From assembly GCA_013339895.1 (NCBI GenBank), contig JABACO010000008.1:4352244-4416243 (forward strand): a DNA stretch of 64,000 nucleotides. Reading direction: 5' to 3'. This DNA comes from Ephydatia muelleri. Taxonomy: Eukaryota; Porifera; Demospongiae; Spongillida; Spongillidae. Each line of letters opens with the position of its first letter. Position 1 is the first letter of the stretch. The notes beneath the pieces were generated by a model. That model was given only the letters and a program-made list of their open reading frames with translations, was not told the origin of the DNA and searched no databases. This document shows positions 34,633-46,047 of this stretch, in pieces. Position numbers and translations under genes: made by a program.

Positions 34633-34662
34633 GGGGGGGGGGGGGGGGGGGGGGGCCCCTCG
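34633..34662. repeat. Poly-G tract within a CAGTGGTGGATCCAG-type repeat end
   Basis: The sequence CAGTGGTGGATCCAGG followed by a run of more than 20 G resembles terminal sequence of a common non-autonomous DNA transposon type. I could not find the matching inverted end, so no element is called. Confidence 0.4.
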
Positions 34663-34848
34663 AACCTGAATATGAATAGAATTAATGCATTATTAGCGTA
34701 TGACGCGTCGTATAAATCGGCGCACGTGAGTTATACATTTCTACGGAGAGTCGAGCGTGCACTCCGTGAAGTTGCTAATTAAGCTTATTTTTATTGCTTG
34801 TTCATTGGTTAGTACTTTTGTAAACTGTGAGATACGCAGTTGGCTGGT

Positions 34849-34966
34849 ATTTATACGTAAATCTTGGTAAAATTTATTCCAAAATGCTATTTATATGTAA
34901 ATCTTGGTAAATGTATTCCAAAATGCTATTTATATGTAAATCTTGGTAAATGTATTCCAAAATGCT
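34849..34966. repeat. 39-bp tandem repeat, three units
   Basis: Three adjacent copies of a 39-bp unit containing GTAAATCTTGGTAAA and TATTCCAAAATGCT; the first has two extra substitutions. Confidence 0.85.
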
Positions 34967-35341
34967 AATCAGCAGTAGTAATAGAGCGATTCTTACTTTG
35001 ATTGGTGCACTAGTATTAGTACCCACCAAAGTTGAATGCACCTTGCTGCAAGATTTTAGAGAAAGCAAAAAGGCTGATTGACCATTGCAATGATGTTTTA
35101 ACTGAGTGGCTCAAATAGCAAAGAAACTAAGCGCGTGTAACTTACAACTGATGCAAATCTGCGATGAAACACAGCCATTTAAATCCGCAAAACCACAATA
35201 CCCTGGAAACCAGAACATAACGGAGTGGCACGCATTTATTGGTTATGATACATCATAGCCGTTTTTTTTTATGTACAATCTGTGGAAAAATTGGAATGTG
35301 TACCCAAAAAATTTCGCGCGCGAATGTCGTGCTGAATGATA

Positions 35342-35474
35342 GTGTGCAAAGAAAATGCATATTTCCCGGGCGTTACGTGCCATTAACGTACATGTATTAT
35401 GACTGGCTCCTCGAAGCCAGTCGTAATACGTTAATGGCGCGTAACGCCCGGGAAATATGCAATTTTTTGCACAC
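35342..35474. repeat. Long near-perfect hairpin
   Basis: Left arm 35342-35408 and right arm 35415-35474 are complementary with few mismatches around a 6-base loop (CCTCGA). The core is TTTCCCGGGCGTTACG. The left arm has TACATGTA (35389-35396) where the right arm has TA. It may be a foldback MITE or a structured transcript. Confidence 0.85.
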
Positions 35475-35819
35475 TTGTATCTCCATAACGGATAAAGCAA
35501 AAATTAACAAACAGAACAAATCAATAGCGGTAGGACCCTTCTACATAGGTACCTATTTTGAACCAATTTGGACACTCCTACCTGAAGATGTAGCTGTTTT
35601 GAATCCTACGGGGTATCGGACCTTGTAACGTCGGTACCCCGCATGTGTAAGACACCAAAATGGAGTTCACATATAGTAATGGTGTGGTATGTTGTGTTAA
35701 AAATAGGAACCCGATAGCGTTAATATTTCCGAAGATAGTATTGATTAAAATTATAAAATAAAAATCCACAAGACCCACTTTCGTATAGAACGTTCCATAT
35801 ATTTTTAAAAAGATTACCT
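35475..35819. other. No gene seen
   Basis: A smaller dyad near 35608-35642 (CGGGGTA...TACCCCG) is present; no coding signal. Confidence 0.4.
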
Positions 35820-36360
35820 TGGAGGTTGCTTGAAATTAAATGTAGGCTCCTATACCACTAGAACACTGCATGGATAAAGCTGATCAAAATTCTTAAACTG
35901 AAGGGCTGAGTTGATGTACCAATGTCCAATCATATTAATGACATCAATTATTAAGCCATGCAGAAGTAAAGCATAAGACAGAATTTGTAGTGAAAATGTT
36001 AAAATACATGTACAGCTGTATGTCAGTAGGAATTCAACTGATGCATGGTCACAAGAGGTGAACAAGGGTTCAATAACCAAGAGGTTCGAGAATAACCAGG
36101 GTAAGGTATAACTAATACCAGATCATAGTAATTATTATCCTCAGTTGGTTGGATTACCATTTGAGTAACAAAACACCGTTGAGAAACCTTGCGTGATGAT
36201 GATTAACAAATATAAGTTTCTGTCAGTTGAAGATTGTGAATTAGACAGAAACTATATATGTGATTGGTCATACAACAGCACGCGATGGCCACGTGGGGAA
36301 GGTTTAAATAGGTTTGCAGTCTAAGTGTCGTACATTGTATACGCGTGCTGCAAACTTTTG
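35820..36360 (+). repeat. Dispersed repeat, 5-prime region of DIRS composite, copy 2
   Basis: Collinear with 4840-5425, including the segment before the gag-like start. Confidence 0.5.
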
Positions 36361-36626
36361 GCAATATCTCAATGTCAAGGTACCAAGGCATCTGCGGCAG
36401 ATCATCTAGCAGTGATCCGGCAATGTCAAGCTCCTGTGTGGCATGCGCCAAATGCAGGAGGAGCTGTGAGTGGTGCACTTGGGGCAGGAGAAGACGACCC
36501 AGCAGTTGAGTTTGCAGGCCGACGTGGACAACTTCATTTTCTGTGCCAGTTCAAGGTGAACGTCCGTTGTGGTGTCAATCTGCCTGGATCGCCTAGAGGC
36601 GGCGAATGTGGGGAGGAGGGGGTGGG

Positions 36627-36652
36627 GAGGGGGCGGGGGGGGGGGGGGGGGA
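36627..36652. repeat. Poly-G tract
   Basis: G-rich homopolymer inside the gag remnant; it makes low-complexity open frames on both strands. Confidence 0.8.
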
Positions 36653-37401
36653 GAGAGCCGCTCAAACATGCCAGGAAGGATATAACTGAAGGTACATGTA
36701 TGGCTTTCCTCACCCAAAGGATAAAGCTGGCAGATGATTCAGAGTTGGCAGTCGGTGAGGAGTACGATAATTCTAATAATTCTGACGACAAACGAAAGAT
36801 ACATGTACAGAAGGCTGAGAAGGCGGCAGATTGGAGGAGGTTTCAGAAAGGGAAGCAGAGGGAAGGAGGTGCTACATGTAGGAAGAATATGACAAGGCAC
36901 ATCAGTGAGCCGGAGCTTTAATCCTAGATTCCATTCATGGGGCTCAAGGATGGGAGCAGTGGACTGCCCAGACCCAAGTTTCCAGTGGGTTCTTGTTTTA
37001 GGTGGGTGACACTGGCCATTCCCAGAGAGAATATTTAAAGATGGTTGACCCAAGTGGGGTCAGAGTACAGTATCCTTAGAAGGTTGAGCATGTGGTCATT
37101 GAGAGCATGAAGTGTGTTGATGGAGGGATTGCATCATCTAATTTGGGGGAGGACAATGAGGAGTACATGTATGTGTCACCTACACTTATAGATGTTGGGA
37201 AACCCAGGAGGGAGAGGCAGTGACTGGCTCTGTTAGGGGACGTTTAGGTGTCTGTGTTTCATACTGGGAGCAGGTGCTGTGAGCACCTCCATGGGTGTTG
37301 GAAACACTTAAGAATGGGTATGTTCTTCCCTTCTACACTGAGCCTACCCTTGATGTCGCCAATGGAGTGGGGGAAAAAAAGCTTGTACACAGCGTAGCTA
37401 A

Positions 37402-37599
37402 CCTTTTCACAGGCAACAGAGCAATACTGTGCCACAGGTGCTATACTAAAGCCACTCTGATTATCTATAAAGTTTCATCAGTTGTTTTCAAGTCATACAG
37501 TGTAAGTTCTCTTGCTAACTACATCTTCATGCAAATGTGCAAAGATTATTTTACACAACGTGTGTACCGTAATGATTGGCTTTGTCTGTGGTGAAAGAG
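37402..37599. mobile_element. 198-bp TTAA-type MITE in DIRS RT, copy 2
   Basis: Same insertion as 23602-23799: starts CCTTTTCAC after CTAA (a mutated TTAA) and ends GTGAAAGAG before TTAA (37600-37603). The terminal 9-10 bp are inverted repeats. Same target position in the RT as copy 1, so the insertion predates the duplication. Confidence 0.75.
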
Positions 37600-38499
37600 T
37601 TAATCTGAGGCATGGCAATCATCTCTTGTCTTTGGGATTGTCTTCAGCACCTTATGTCTTCACAAAGATGATGCAACATTTGGTTCGGTATACATAATGG
37701 ATGAAAGGCAATTGTGTATCTCGATGATGGCATTGTAGTACTGCCAGATGAGGTAGGTGCCAGTGGCTGGGTGAGGGACACACTAGCTAAGGCAGGGTGG
37801 GTATGTAATGAAGCTAAGTCTACCTGGTTACCCACCCATAGGTTGTCATGGTTAGGACTTACCTTGGATCTAGAGTTGGGGCTTATCTCGGTGCCTGATA
37901 GGAAGATTGAGGTCTTGCGGGGGAAGTTGCTAGCAGCCATGGAGCAACCAATGCTCAGGGCCAGGTTTATAGCAAGCTTGGTTGATAGGATTATAGCAAT
38001 GAGTCTGGCATTAGGCCATGTTGCTAGATACATGACACGGGCTTTGTACGCATTACTGTTAACTACAGATATGGTGCGATATGCTACCCATAACATCAGA
38101 GGGAAGGGAGGAGCTTAAGTTTTGGACTGAGTCAATTGAGGAGTATAATGCACATCCTATATGGCATGGTCCATCTGCTGTCAGATGTGTGCACTCAGAT
38201 GCTAGTGATGTGGGCTATGGAGGCTACATAGTTGAGCATGGCATGCATGTGCACAGGGAATTTGGTCTTCAGAGAAAGCAAAGCAGAGCTCTACCTGGAG
38301 AGAGCTAGTAGTAGTGGGAAGAGTGCTAGAATCAGTTGCAGGCAGACTGAGTAGTACTAGAGTGTGTTGGTTCACTGACAATCAAAATGTTAGGTTTGTT
38401 GACAGCTGCTGTGATACTAACTCCAACAGATATGGCAATTGCTTCGAATTTTTGATAGAAACATTGCATTGACCAGCCATCAGCATGCATCTGCATCAG

Positions 38500-38814
38500 T
38501 CATACAGGAGAAAGTGGTCCAGGCCAGGTAGTGCAGGAGGGTAACTGTGTGTTCCAGCACCCAGTGGAGGGCACTGGCAAAGTTGTCAAAATGCTTGAGG
38601 CCAATAGGCCGAAAGGGAGGCAGGTGTCAACATAGTAGTTGTCATGCCAGTGCATTCCCAAGAGCTCCCACTTGGAGGCCAGGACTGGATCCATGGGGAA
38701 AGCTGCCTGCAGATCCAGTTTGGCCACGAGGGCTCCTTTGTTGAACCTGCCAAGGAGAGACACAGCATGCTTGCCCAATGCATGGCTGGGCAGTGTGTTG
38801 TCAGGTAACCACAC
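38500..38814 (-). pseudogene. Antisense DIRS-type RT fragment, copy 2
   Basis: An open minus-strand frame of 104 codons: HALGKHAVSLLGRFNKG, then KLDLQAAFPMDPV, KWELLGMHWHDNYYVD and CLPFGL. These are RT palm motifs of a DIRS-type element (the LLGM.W...YVD..LPFGL block). It converges tail to tail with the plus-strand RNase H. Lacks the YLDD half. Confidence 0.65.
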
Positions 38815-38957
38815 CTCCCCCTACCCCCTTTCTCTTTCCACAGAGGCGCAACCACAATGCTGGACTGGGTTGGGGTATGGTGACTAGTCTGATGTTGGAG
38901 CATGTGTTGTGGCCTGTGAGACAATCACAAAGAGAGTAGAGGTGGGGCGGCGGAAGG

Positions 38958-38961
38958 GAGA

Positions 38962-39025
<64 letters not shown>

Positions 39026-39145
39026 AGGGGGGGATAGAGGAGAGAGAGAGAGAAAGAGAGAGAGAGAGGGGGGAGAGAGAGGGGGGAGAGAGGGGGAGAG
39101 AGGAGAGAGAGAGAAAAAGAGAGAGAGAGTGAGAGAGAGAGAAAG
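38958..39145. repeat. (GA)n microsatellite, long
   Basis: About 190 bp of GA with GGGG interruptions, between DIRS 3-prime sequence and gypsy protease. Confidence 0.9.
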
Positions 39146-39179
39146 AAGGGTGAAAGGAGTAGAAAGGGACAGAGATGGA

Positions 39180-40205
39180 GGAACAGCGCAATCTTGAGTC
39201 AAATGAGGAGAATCGTTTTTGGGACGGCTGAAAGATACAGTAGATCACAGGAACAGTGGAAAAGGGGAACCAGATCATGGTGAATGTAATGATGGAAAGG
39301 ATCCCTGTGCAAATGAATTGGATACTGGAGCATTACCACTATTACCACTCATCATGTACATGTACCAAGAAAACGTTCTCACATGTACAGACAACAGACA
39401 CATGTCTATGTACTTGGAGTGAAAGGATTTACCCAAAATGGTTTCCATAAGAAAAGAACCACGAACAGTAACGTTGCCTTTGGTAGTCGTAGAAGGTGCA
39501 GGGCCCCCACTATATGGACATAATTGGCTGGCACATATCCTAATCAACTGGCAAGAAATCAAGAAGGTGAAGGCAATGAGAAACCAGAAGCAACAGCAAA
39601 TGAGGAAATTTGATATTGTGATATCCCGGTATCCTGAGCTCTGGTAGAAAATCTTTGGGATTGGCCACAGGGATTAAGGTCAAATGAAGAGGTATTACCA
39701 GTCATCATGAAAGCTCGACCCATCCCCTGTAGTCTACAAGCTAAAGTGGAGGTAGAGTTAGAGAGGCTTCAGAGGGACAGAGTAATAAATATCCCCTGTG
39801 ACCTGTAGCAAGTGGGCCACCCCAGTAGTTGCAGTACCCAAACCAGATGGTACCATCTGGTTACCACTGTATGTGGACATTTCTGGGTATCAGTCAACCC
39901 TGTCCTGAGAGTAGATCAGTACCCCTTGACTAGAGTGGAGCATGTGGAGGACATACATGTATCTGTGACATTGGGCCGAAGCTAAATATTGACTTGCCAC
40001 AAGCTTGGAGCAAGTAGAGGAAGAGATACTAACTGTGAACACACACACTGGTCTTTTCCGGTTCAGTCGTTTAGTATTTGGGGTCACATCCGCTCAAGAT
40101 TGCAATCCTACAGAAGTACATGGATATGATATTGCATGGGATCCCAAAAACACATTGATCATGCTAGACTACATGAAAGAACATAGCGGGTTGCTAGAAC
40201 AAGTT
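39180..40205 (+). mobile_element. Gypsy copy F, left part (protease-RT)
   Basis: Protease 39260-39600 (ELDTGALPLLPL present with a 3-nt difference, LYGHNWLAHI), RT 39700-40204 (ATPVVAVPKPDGTIWL, then a palm with deletions). It stops abruptly after a Leu-Glu-Gln-Val stretch at 40204 where unrelated sequence starts; RT/RNase H sequence resumes at 41055. Confidence 0.7.
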
Positions 40206-40540
40206 GGTTATTGAAAGCACAACATACACCGTACATGTACAGGGCAGTACATTTAAAACATGTACACTGCATGCGAAATACAAAATCACCAACAAGAAAC
40301 TTACCGTTCTATTTATAAATATGGATTGTATAATTGAACTGATTGTCAACCACTGCTGTAAGCATTTTCACTAGTTCATGTACATGTAAGTACTGTACTT
40401 CTATAGCAAACTGTTGGCATGAGGAGTCAATCACTGTGCTTAAGATTACATGTACATGTACACTATATTTTAATACTCAGATTGTAGGGCTAATGTTGTA
40501 TAATTAGTTTCTCATATGCATCCTTTGATATCTAGCTAAC
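40206..40540. other. Duplicated intron block inside gypsy copy F
   Basis: Matches 17157-17370 in part; no gene seen. Confidence 0.45.
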
Positions 40541-40639
40541 CTTATCCTTGGCATTAATTTTAGCTCCTCGCTCCAGTAGAAGAACCACCGTAGCAGTGTG
40601 GCCATTCTTTGATGAAAGGAGCAATGAGGTATTCTGATC
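40541..40639 (-). CDS. Ankyrin-repeat exon (99 nt), divergent
   Basis: 33 codons, phase 0 on both sides, TAG acceptor, GTTAGC donor. DQNTSLLLSSKNGHTATVV, ending AKINAKDK. Intact relative of the broken exon 16973-17069. Confidence 0.8.
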
Positions 40640-41054
40640 CTACATGGACATAATCAGACACAGGATCATGACACTGTCAAAACTCAAGTCCACAACCAAT
40701 GGCATATTGTCATTGAAATGTAAAAAGTGATAAAGCTTCTGATTTAAAGGGTTTATTGGTGCACAAAGTACAGAAAAAAGGTTGAAAGTGTGGGCAACTC
40801 TAAACAAGGTAGATATTGCTAGTGTGATCCTCCCCCAGTCGTGCCTTGCTAAGTAAACACTTAAGCATCAAGGTTAGAAGTGTGTAAAGGAACTAGACTT
40901 TAAAACCTACATATACTTTATTCTTGAGCTATAAATGCATGAAAAACATGCATGTGTTGGATTTCAGTTTTGGTGCCAGTAACAAAATGGTATTAATCTT
41001 AATAATGTACCCCAGGGTGTACAAATGTACTCCTTGATGACACTCAGGACTTTA
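40640..41054. other. Non-coding, partly duplicated
   Basis: 40683-40760 matches 17665-17750. No gene seen. Confidence 0.4.
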
Positions 41055-41930
41055 GACATAAAAGCTTTCCTTCATTTGGAGCTACATGTAGAAGAGGAAG
41101 AGATACTAACTGTGACCACACTTTTCTGGTTCAATCGTTCAGCATTTGGGGTCGCAGCCGCAATGGATCCCAAAAACACTGTGCATGCTACACGATATCA
41201 TAATAGCAACAGTGGATGAGAAAGAACATAGCGGGCTGCTAGAACAAGTTCTACAGTAACTCTGGGAACACAACTTTCAGAGGAAGTGTAGACAGCAATT
41301 TAATTCTGTGGAAACTAGATAGATGCCAGTGGTGTTCATAAAACAACACACAAGATACGAGCATTATTGACACCCTCCACCCATTGATATATTGTGTGCA
41401 TTTGCGATTCTTTTTCGTAAAATACTACAACAACCTTTCAAACCAATCTATCCACAAAGTAATGGCACCACTGCATGAATTGTTACGAAAGGCCACAACA
41501 TGGAAATGGACCAAGAGTTGTCCAGAAGCATTCCAATGTGTAAAGGACATGATTGCATCAGATTACAAAGTATGATCTAGAAGCCCCAACATGTACCTCT
41601 TTAGCATGCGATGCCAGTTTGTATGGTTTAGGAGCTGTTTTATCACATGTTGATAAAGATGGTCATCACAGACCAATAACCTTTGCATCACTAACACTGA
41701 CTCCCACAGAGAGGGCATATTCTCAGATTGAAAAACGCTTTGGCATTATTAGTCTGGAGGATCAAAAGTACCCTTATGGACATCAAGTTTGGTCTGGACG
41801 TGGGATCAGAGTTGTTCTAGGCGTACGTGGGAATGTGTTGTTGCACCTGCTCTAGTGAGGCCTGAAGCTAGCCTCATGCTGGAAGGTGTTCCACGATAGA
41901 CTGCATGTTGCCAGTGCAATAAAATTACCC
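41055..41930 (+). mobile_element. Gypsy copy F, right part (RT palm, RNase H, LTR-like)
   Basis: RT palm 41055-41220, partly overlapping in content with 40000-40204, so the element was rearranged. RNase H 41440-41790 reads well: HELLRKATTWKWTKSCPEA, then CDASLYGLGAVLSHVDKDG with the catalytic D of CDAS, and PITFASLTLTPTERAYSQ. LTR-like sequence 41800-41905. A TACATGTA at 41083-41090 replaces a plain TA of copy C. Confidence 0.75.
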
Positions 41931-42668
41931 AAGCAAATTTAGTTCATCGATACAAGCTGCAGGACTGAATGAGTACCTTCCCAAGAACACCTGTTATGTA
42001 CATGTACATGTACACTGTAGTATGGGGACAATCTAGTTTGGGAATAGGGTTGGTGTAGATGGGAGGACTACATGTATATCTCTAGACAAGCTACTAAATG
42101 CTTTTCCATGCTTTAGGTACATGTACAATGCCATGTACAGTGTAAGTTAGGGGTATGGGATTCATTGTTGGCACTTCCATTTGCCTCTATCAGAACATTT
42201 AACATACATGTAGTTTAAACAAATTCCAAAACTTCCTTCAATTAAACATTTACTGTGTGCGAACAATTTGATCATGTCACTTCATCACCAAACTGCATAT
42301 CAAAAGTAATACTGCCACACTATACACTGTGGTTTGTATACTGTAGGGTTTCAGAACCAACATTAAATACAACAAATTCATATTCACTGGCCAGCATTGC
42401 TAGATTTTGACATCAATAGCAGCATACATCCAATCCCCTCCCCCCTTAAATTAGTACACCTTTGAATACAAAAAACACACTGCAAACACGTACAGTAAAA
42501 ATAACTTATTTCCTAATCTATTGTTCATGAGTGGAAGGTTGTCCTAATGTGTAAAGTGATTTTGATAACAACCAAAGCCTTAGTTACAATGAATAATAAT
42601 AATTATTATTATTTTCATAATGATGGCAATGATACAAGTACACATGACAACAAAATACATGTACATGT
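41931..42668. other. Duplicated flank (copy of 2641-3493)
   Basis: Collinear with 2641-3493; no gene seen. Confidence 0.5.
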
Positions 42669-42690
42669 ACATAGCTAAACATGCACACAT

Positions 42691-42906
42691 CTAACTACAA
42701 CAGGCAATCCACCTGTGGCATGACCCCAAAATGGAAATTGTGTTCCCCTTTGTATGGCAATTGATAAACTGTTGCCACAGGTACAGTACTGGGAGGCATT
42801 GTGATCTCCTGTAGCACATATAAAGCAGCACCCAAGGTCTGCCAGGAGCTGTGAGACTGGGGACCTGCACATGCACCAGAGGTCTCAAATAATAGCAACA
42901 GGGGTA
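42691..42906 (-). CDS. Candidate terminal exon of ankyrin gene, copy 2
   Basis: Phase 0 after exon 43010-43105: TAG acceptor, then YPCCYYLRPLVHVQVPSLTA as in copy 1, after which a 1-nt deletion puts it in another frame, ending CHRWIACCS and a stop at 42691. The same end exists in copy 1 in a non-used frame. The coding status of the second half is uncertain. Confidence 0.35.
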   Translation of the reverse strand, partial: YPCCYYLRPLVHVQVPSLTAPGRPWVLLYMCYRRSQCLPVLYLWQQFINCHTKGNTISILGSCHRWIACCS

Positions 42907-43009
42907 CTACAATTCAAATTCAGATTTTGACATCAATGTACAATACATGTATACACTACATGTACATACAACCTGGTGGATAGCAACATACATATACATG
43001 TAAACTTAC

Positions 43010-43105
43010 TTCATCACGTGTATTCACATTGATCCCTTTACGTGTATCCAGAAGACTCAACACTCTGTTAGTATCACCATCTCTGCTAGCAGCCCACAGC
43101 TCAGT
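43010..43105 (-). CDS. Ankyrin-like exon (96 nt), copy 2
   Basis: TAG acceptor, GTAAGT donor, 32 codons, phase 0. TELWAASRDGDTNRVLSLL, ending NTRDE. Differs from copy 1 at several codons without breaking the frame, which supports coding. Confidence 0.7.
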
Positions 43106-43249
43106 CTATGGAAGGATTAGGTCTATAAAATACATGTATTATACACGTGTTTAAGCCACATACAGTACATGTACAGCTGCAGAATACCAGTATAACATCA
43201 CATGTAACATGTGTGCAAGCACAGAGACACTTTCATCACTTAAATGTAC

Positions 43250-43333
43250 CTCCTTCATTTCTATGCTCTCCAGTACTTCAACGACTGTTCCATGGCCATG
43301 CTGTCTTGCCAGGTCAAGTGGTGTATGATGCAT
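43250..43333 (-). CDS. Short ankyrin exon (84 nt), copy 2
   Basis: 28 codons, phase 0. MHHTPLDLARQHGHGTVV, then EVLESIEMKE. Twin of 4075-4158. Confidence 0.75.
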
Positions 43334-43429
43334 CTGTGCAGACATTGATATTTCATATGCCAGTGTATATCAAAACAATACAATGAAGCTACTCATTATT
43401 GCAACCCTATGCAAGCCTCATGACCTAAC

Positions 43430-43528
43430 TTTATCCCTGGCATTGATATCAGCTCCTCTCTCCAGTAGAGCTACCACGGTATTTGTGTGGCCATTCTTTG
43501 ATGAGATGTGAAGTGCAGTTTGTCCATC
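43430..43528 (-). CDS. Ankyrin-repeat exon (99 nt)
   Basis: 33 codons, phase 0. [19 protein letters not shown], ending NARDK. Twin of 4255-4353. Confidence 0.85.
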
Positions 43529-44275
43529 CTACATCAGCAAAGGATGGATCACATGACCTCAAATAGGAGATGAGTTGATATTCTACACATTGGATGGACA
43601 TACATGTACACTGTATGTGCCACGAAACTGCATTACGTACATGTACATGTGTTTCACGATACATGTACTATGTTGTTCCATAGTCATAAGTGTAGTACAC
43701 TGTCTTTTATGTACCCATTCACCAACTATATGATCCCAGGTCAAATTGCTACACATATACCATACACTGTACTGTATATGTATACGAATCCAACAAAGTA
43801 ACTTGTGTACATGTGTACATGCAACTTGTATTGATGTAAGCATTACACTGCTGCGTGGAACGTTTAAGTTATAAAAACAGCAATACATACATGTATGCAT
43901 TTGTTTCATAATACATGAGCTAGATGTATGTTGTTCCATAGCCAATGCCATTTGTGAACTAATTCACCACCCGAACACTGTATATGTATGTCCACAGGTC
44001 ACATTGCTACACATGTACACAAATCCAACAACATAAGGATTCATTAGAAAGGCCTCCAATAGATGTAATACTAACTATTACTAATCCTTAATGTATGCAC
44101 TATACTGTACAGCAGATGCCAAATCATATGATCAAGCAGGGTCCAGACACACCACACATCTATTGCCTGTACTGTGATTGTTAACACACTAGCTAAATGA
44201 GAAATCATGTGCAAAGATGTCCATTACTACATGTAAGTCTTCTGTAATACCCCAGTACAACCTTCATGACCTAAC
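43529..44275. other. Ankyrin-array intron sequence
   Basis: No gene seen; collinear in parts with 12159-12703. Confidence 0.5.
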
Positions 44276-44374
44276 CTCATCCCTGGCATTGATATAAGCT
44301 CCTCTCTCCAGTAGAGCTACCATGGTATCTGTGTGGCCATTCTTTGATGAGATGTGAAGTGCAGTTTGTCCATC
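44276..44374 (-). CDS. Ankyrin-repeat exon (99 nt)
   Basis: 33 codons, phase 0, CAG acceptor. [19 protein letters not shown], ending AYINARDE. Confidence 0.85.
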
Positions 44375-45133
44375 CTGCATCGTCAAACAAAGGATGGATC
44401 ACATGACATCTACTGTAATTGGAGATCAACCCATACATCTACATGTACTGTACATACATGTGTATACTGTACATGTGTCCACTGTATTAGATATGCATGG
44501 ACATACACTGTACATGTACATGTGCCTGTGATGGACTGGGAACTCACTGCATAACAATGATCATGACTACTGTGTTATTGTTTGTGTGTGGTGCAGCTTC
44601 TATTGTGTACGGCAGGCAGCCTGGCTAGCCTATTGAGTGCATGTATGTATGTGCATAAAAAGCATGTGAATGGAATCTTCGATCATTCACTAGCTACAGC
44701 TGGTGGCCAGTTACAGTGCCAAACTACAGTATAAGTGTTACATGATATATGTATAATGTTGTCCCACAGTCAATACACTGTCCCACAGTCAATACACTGT
44801 CTTTATGAGCTGATTCACCAACCATATGATCCAGACCATTTTTTAGCCCTACACGTAATTACTACACACACACACGTAGCTACTATGGAAGCACATTGTA
44901 GGATTTATTTCAAAGGCTCCACCTACAATTAACAACACATGTACGTGTAATAATAACTACTCATCCTTATATGCAAAACATTGTGCCTACACCTGAGGAA
45001 ATCAAGTGACACATTATGCATCTGTTGCTAAATATAGTACGTACACACAAGCTGAAAGAAAAATCACATGTATATGTGCAAAGACATCAGTTACTTAGAC
45101 GTCATTTGTACAACATAAGCCTCACAACCTAAC
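44375..45133. other. Ankyrin-array intron sequence
   Basis: Collinear with 1-400 and 12803-13580; no gene seen. Confidence 0.5.
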
Positions 45134-45232
45134 CTTATCCCTGGCTTTAATATCAGCTCCAAACTTCAATAGAGCTAACATGGTATGTGTGTGGCCATTC
45201 TTTGATGACATGTGAAGTGCAGTTTGTTCATC
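45134..45232 (-). CDS. Ankyrin-repeat exon (99 nt), divergent
   Basis: 33 codons, phase 0. DEQTALHMSSKNGHTHTML, ending DIKARDK; LKFGAD replaces LERGAD. Confidence 0.85.
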
Positions 45233-45338
45233 CTACATCATCAAAGAATGTATCACATGACATCAAATACATGTAGGAGATGAGTTGATATTGTACAAGT
45301 ACTTACATGTACGTCTTTTACATGCCTTGTGACCTAAC

Positions 45339-45437
45339 CTTATCCATGCTATTGATATAAGCTCGTCTCTCCAGTAGAGCTACCACGGTATCTGTGTGGC
45401 CATTCTTTGATGAGATGTGAAGTGCAGTCTGTATATT
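45339..45437 (-). CDS. Ankyrin-repeat exon (99 nt)
   Basis: 33 codons, phase 0. [19 protein letters not shown], ending AYINSMDK. Only 106 bp separates it from the next exon. Confidence 0.8.
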
Positions 45438-46047
45438 CTACATCATCAAAGGATGGATCACATGACATGTACATGTAATTGGAGATCTACCCATCCATCT
45501 ACATGTACATACATGCAATCTACATGTGTATACTGTACATGTGTCCACTGTATTAGATATGCATGGACATACACTGTACATGTACATGTGCCTGTGATGA
45601 ACTGGGAACTCATTGCATAACAATGATCATGACTACTGTGTTATTGTTCGTGTGTGGTGCAGCTTCTATTGTGTACAGCAGCCTGGCTAGCCTATTCAGT
45701 ACATGTATATATATGTACGTACCTGTGTGTGCATAAAAAGCATGTGATTCACACACCATATATTTTTGTAGCCCTACATGAAATTACTACACGTACATGT
45801 ACATGTAGCTACTACGAAAGCACATTGTAGGATTTATTTCAAAGGCTCCACCTACAATTAATAACACATGTACATGTAATAATAATTACTCATCCTTATA
45901 TGCAAAACATTGTGCCTACACCTGAGGACATCAAGTAACACATTATGCATCTGTTGCTAAATATAGTACTGTACACACAAAAATCACATGTGAAAAGACA
46001 TCCATTACTTAGACATCATTTGTACAACATAAGCCTCATGACCTAAC
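45438..46047. other. Ankyrin-array intron sequence
   Basis: Collinear with 506-707 and then 1-400; no gene seen. Confidence 0.5.

Larger units (their letters stand above)
36361..38460 (+). mobile_element. DIRS-like retroelement, copy 2 (gag, RT, RNase H; decayed)
   Basis: Gag N-terminal remnants 36375-36600 and gag tail about 36700-37030. RT about 37295-38110: NGYVLPFYTE, then a 198-bp MITE, SSAPYVFTKMMQHLVRY, and YLDDGIVVLPDE with the catalytic DD. RT thumb: GWVCNEAKSTWLPTHRLSWL. RNase H 38110-38440: SDASDVGYGGYIVEHG and FTDNQNV. Better kept than copy 1, but frames are broken at the MITE and at several indels. The two halves of the palm overlap in different frames near 37690. Confidence 0.75.

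Noticed and set aside
34621..34662. End of a hAT-like MITE (CAGTGGTGGATCCAG)
   Set aside because: No matching inverted terminus or 8-bp target duplication found, so only the sequence resemblance is recorded.
36325..36921. 198-codon open frame on the plus strand
   Set aside because: It joins gag remnants, a poly-G tract and other sequence; the related copy at 5430-5540 is closed by a stop, and no domain spans it.
38801..39278. Ser/Leu-rich open frames of up to 133 codons
   Set aside because: Produced by the long GA/CT microsatellite.
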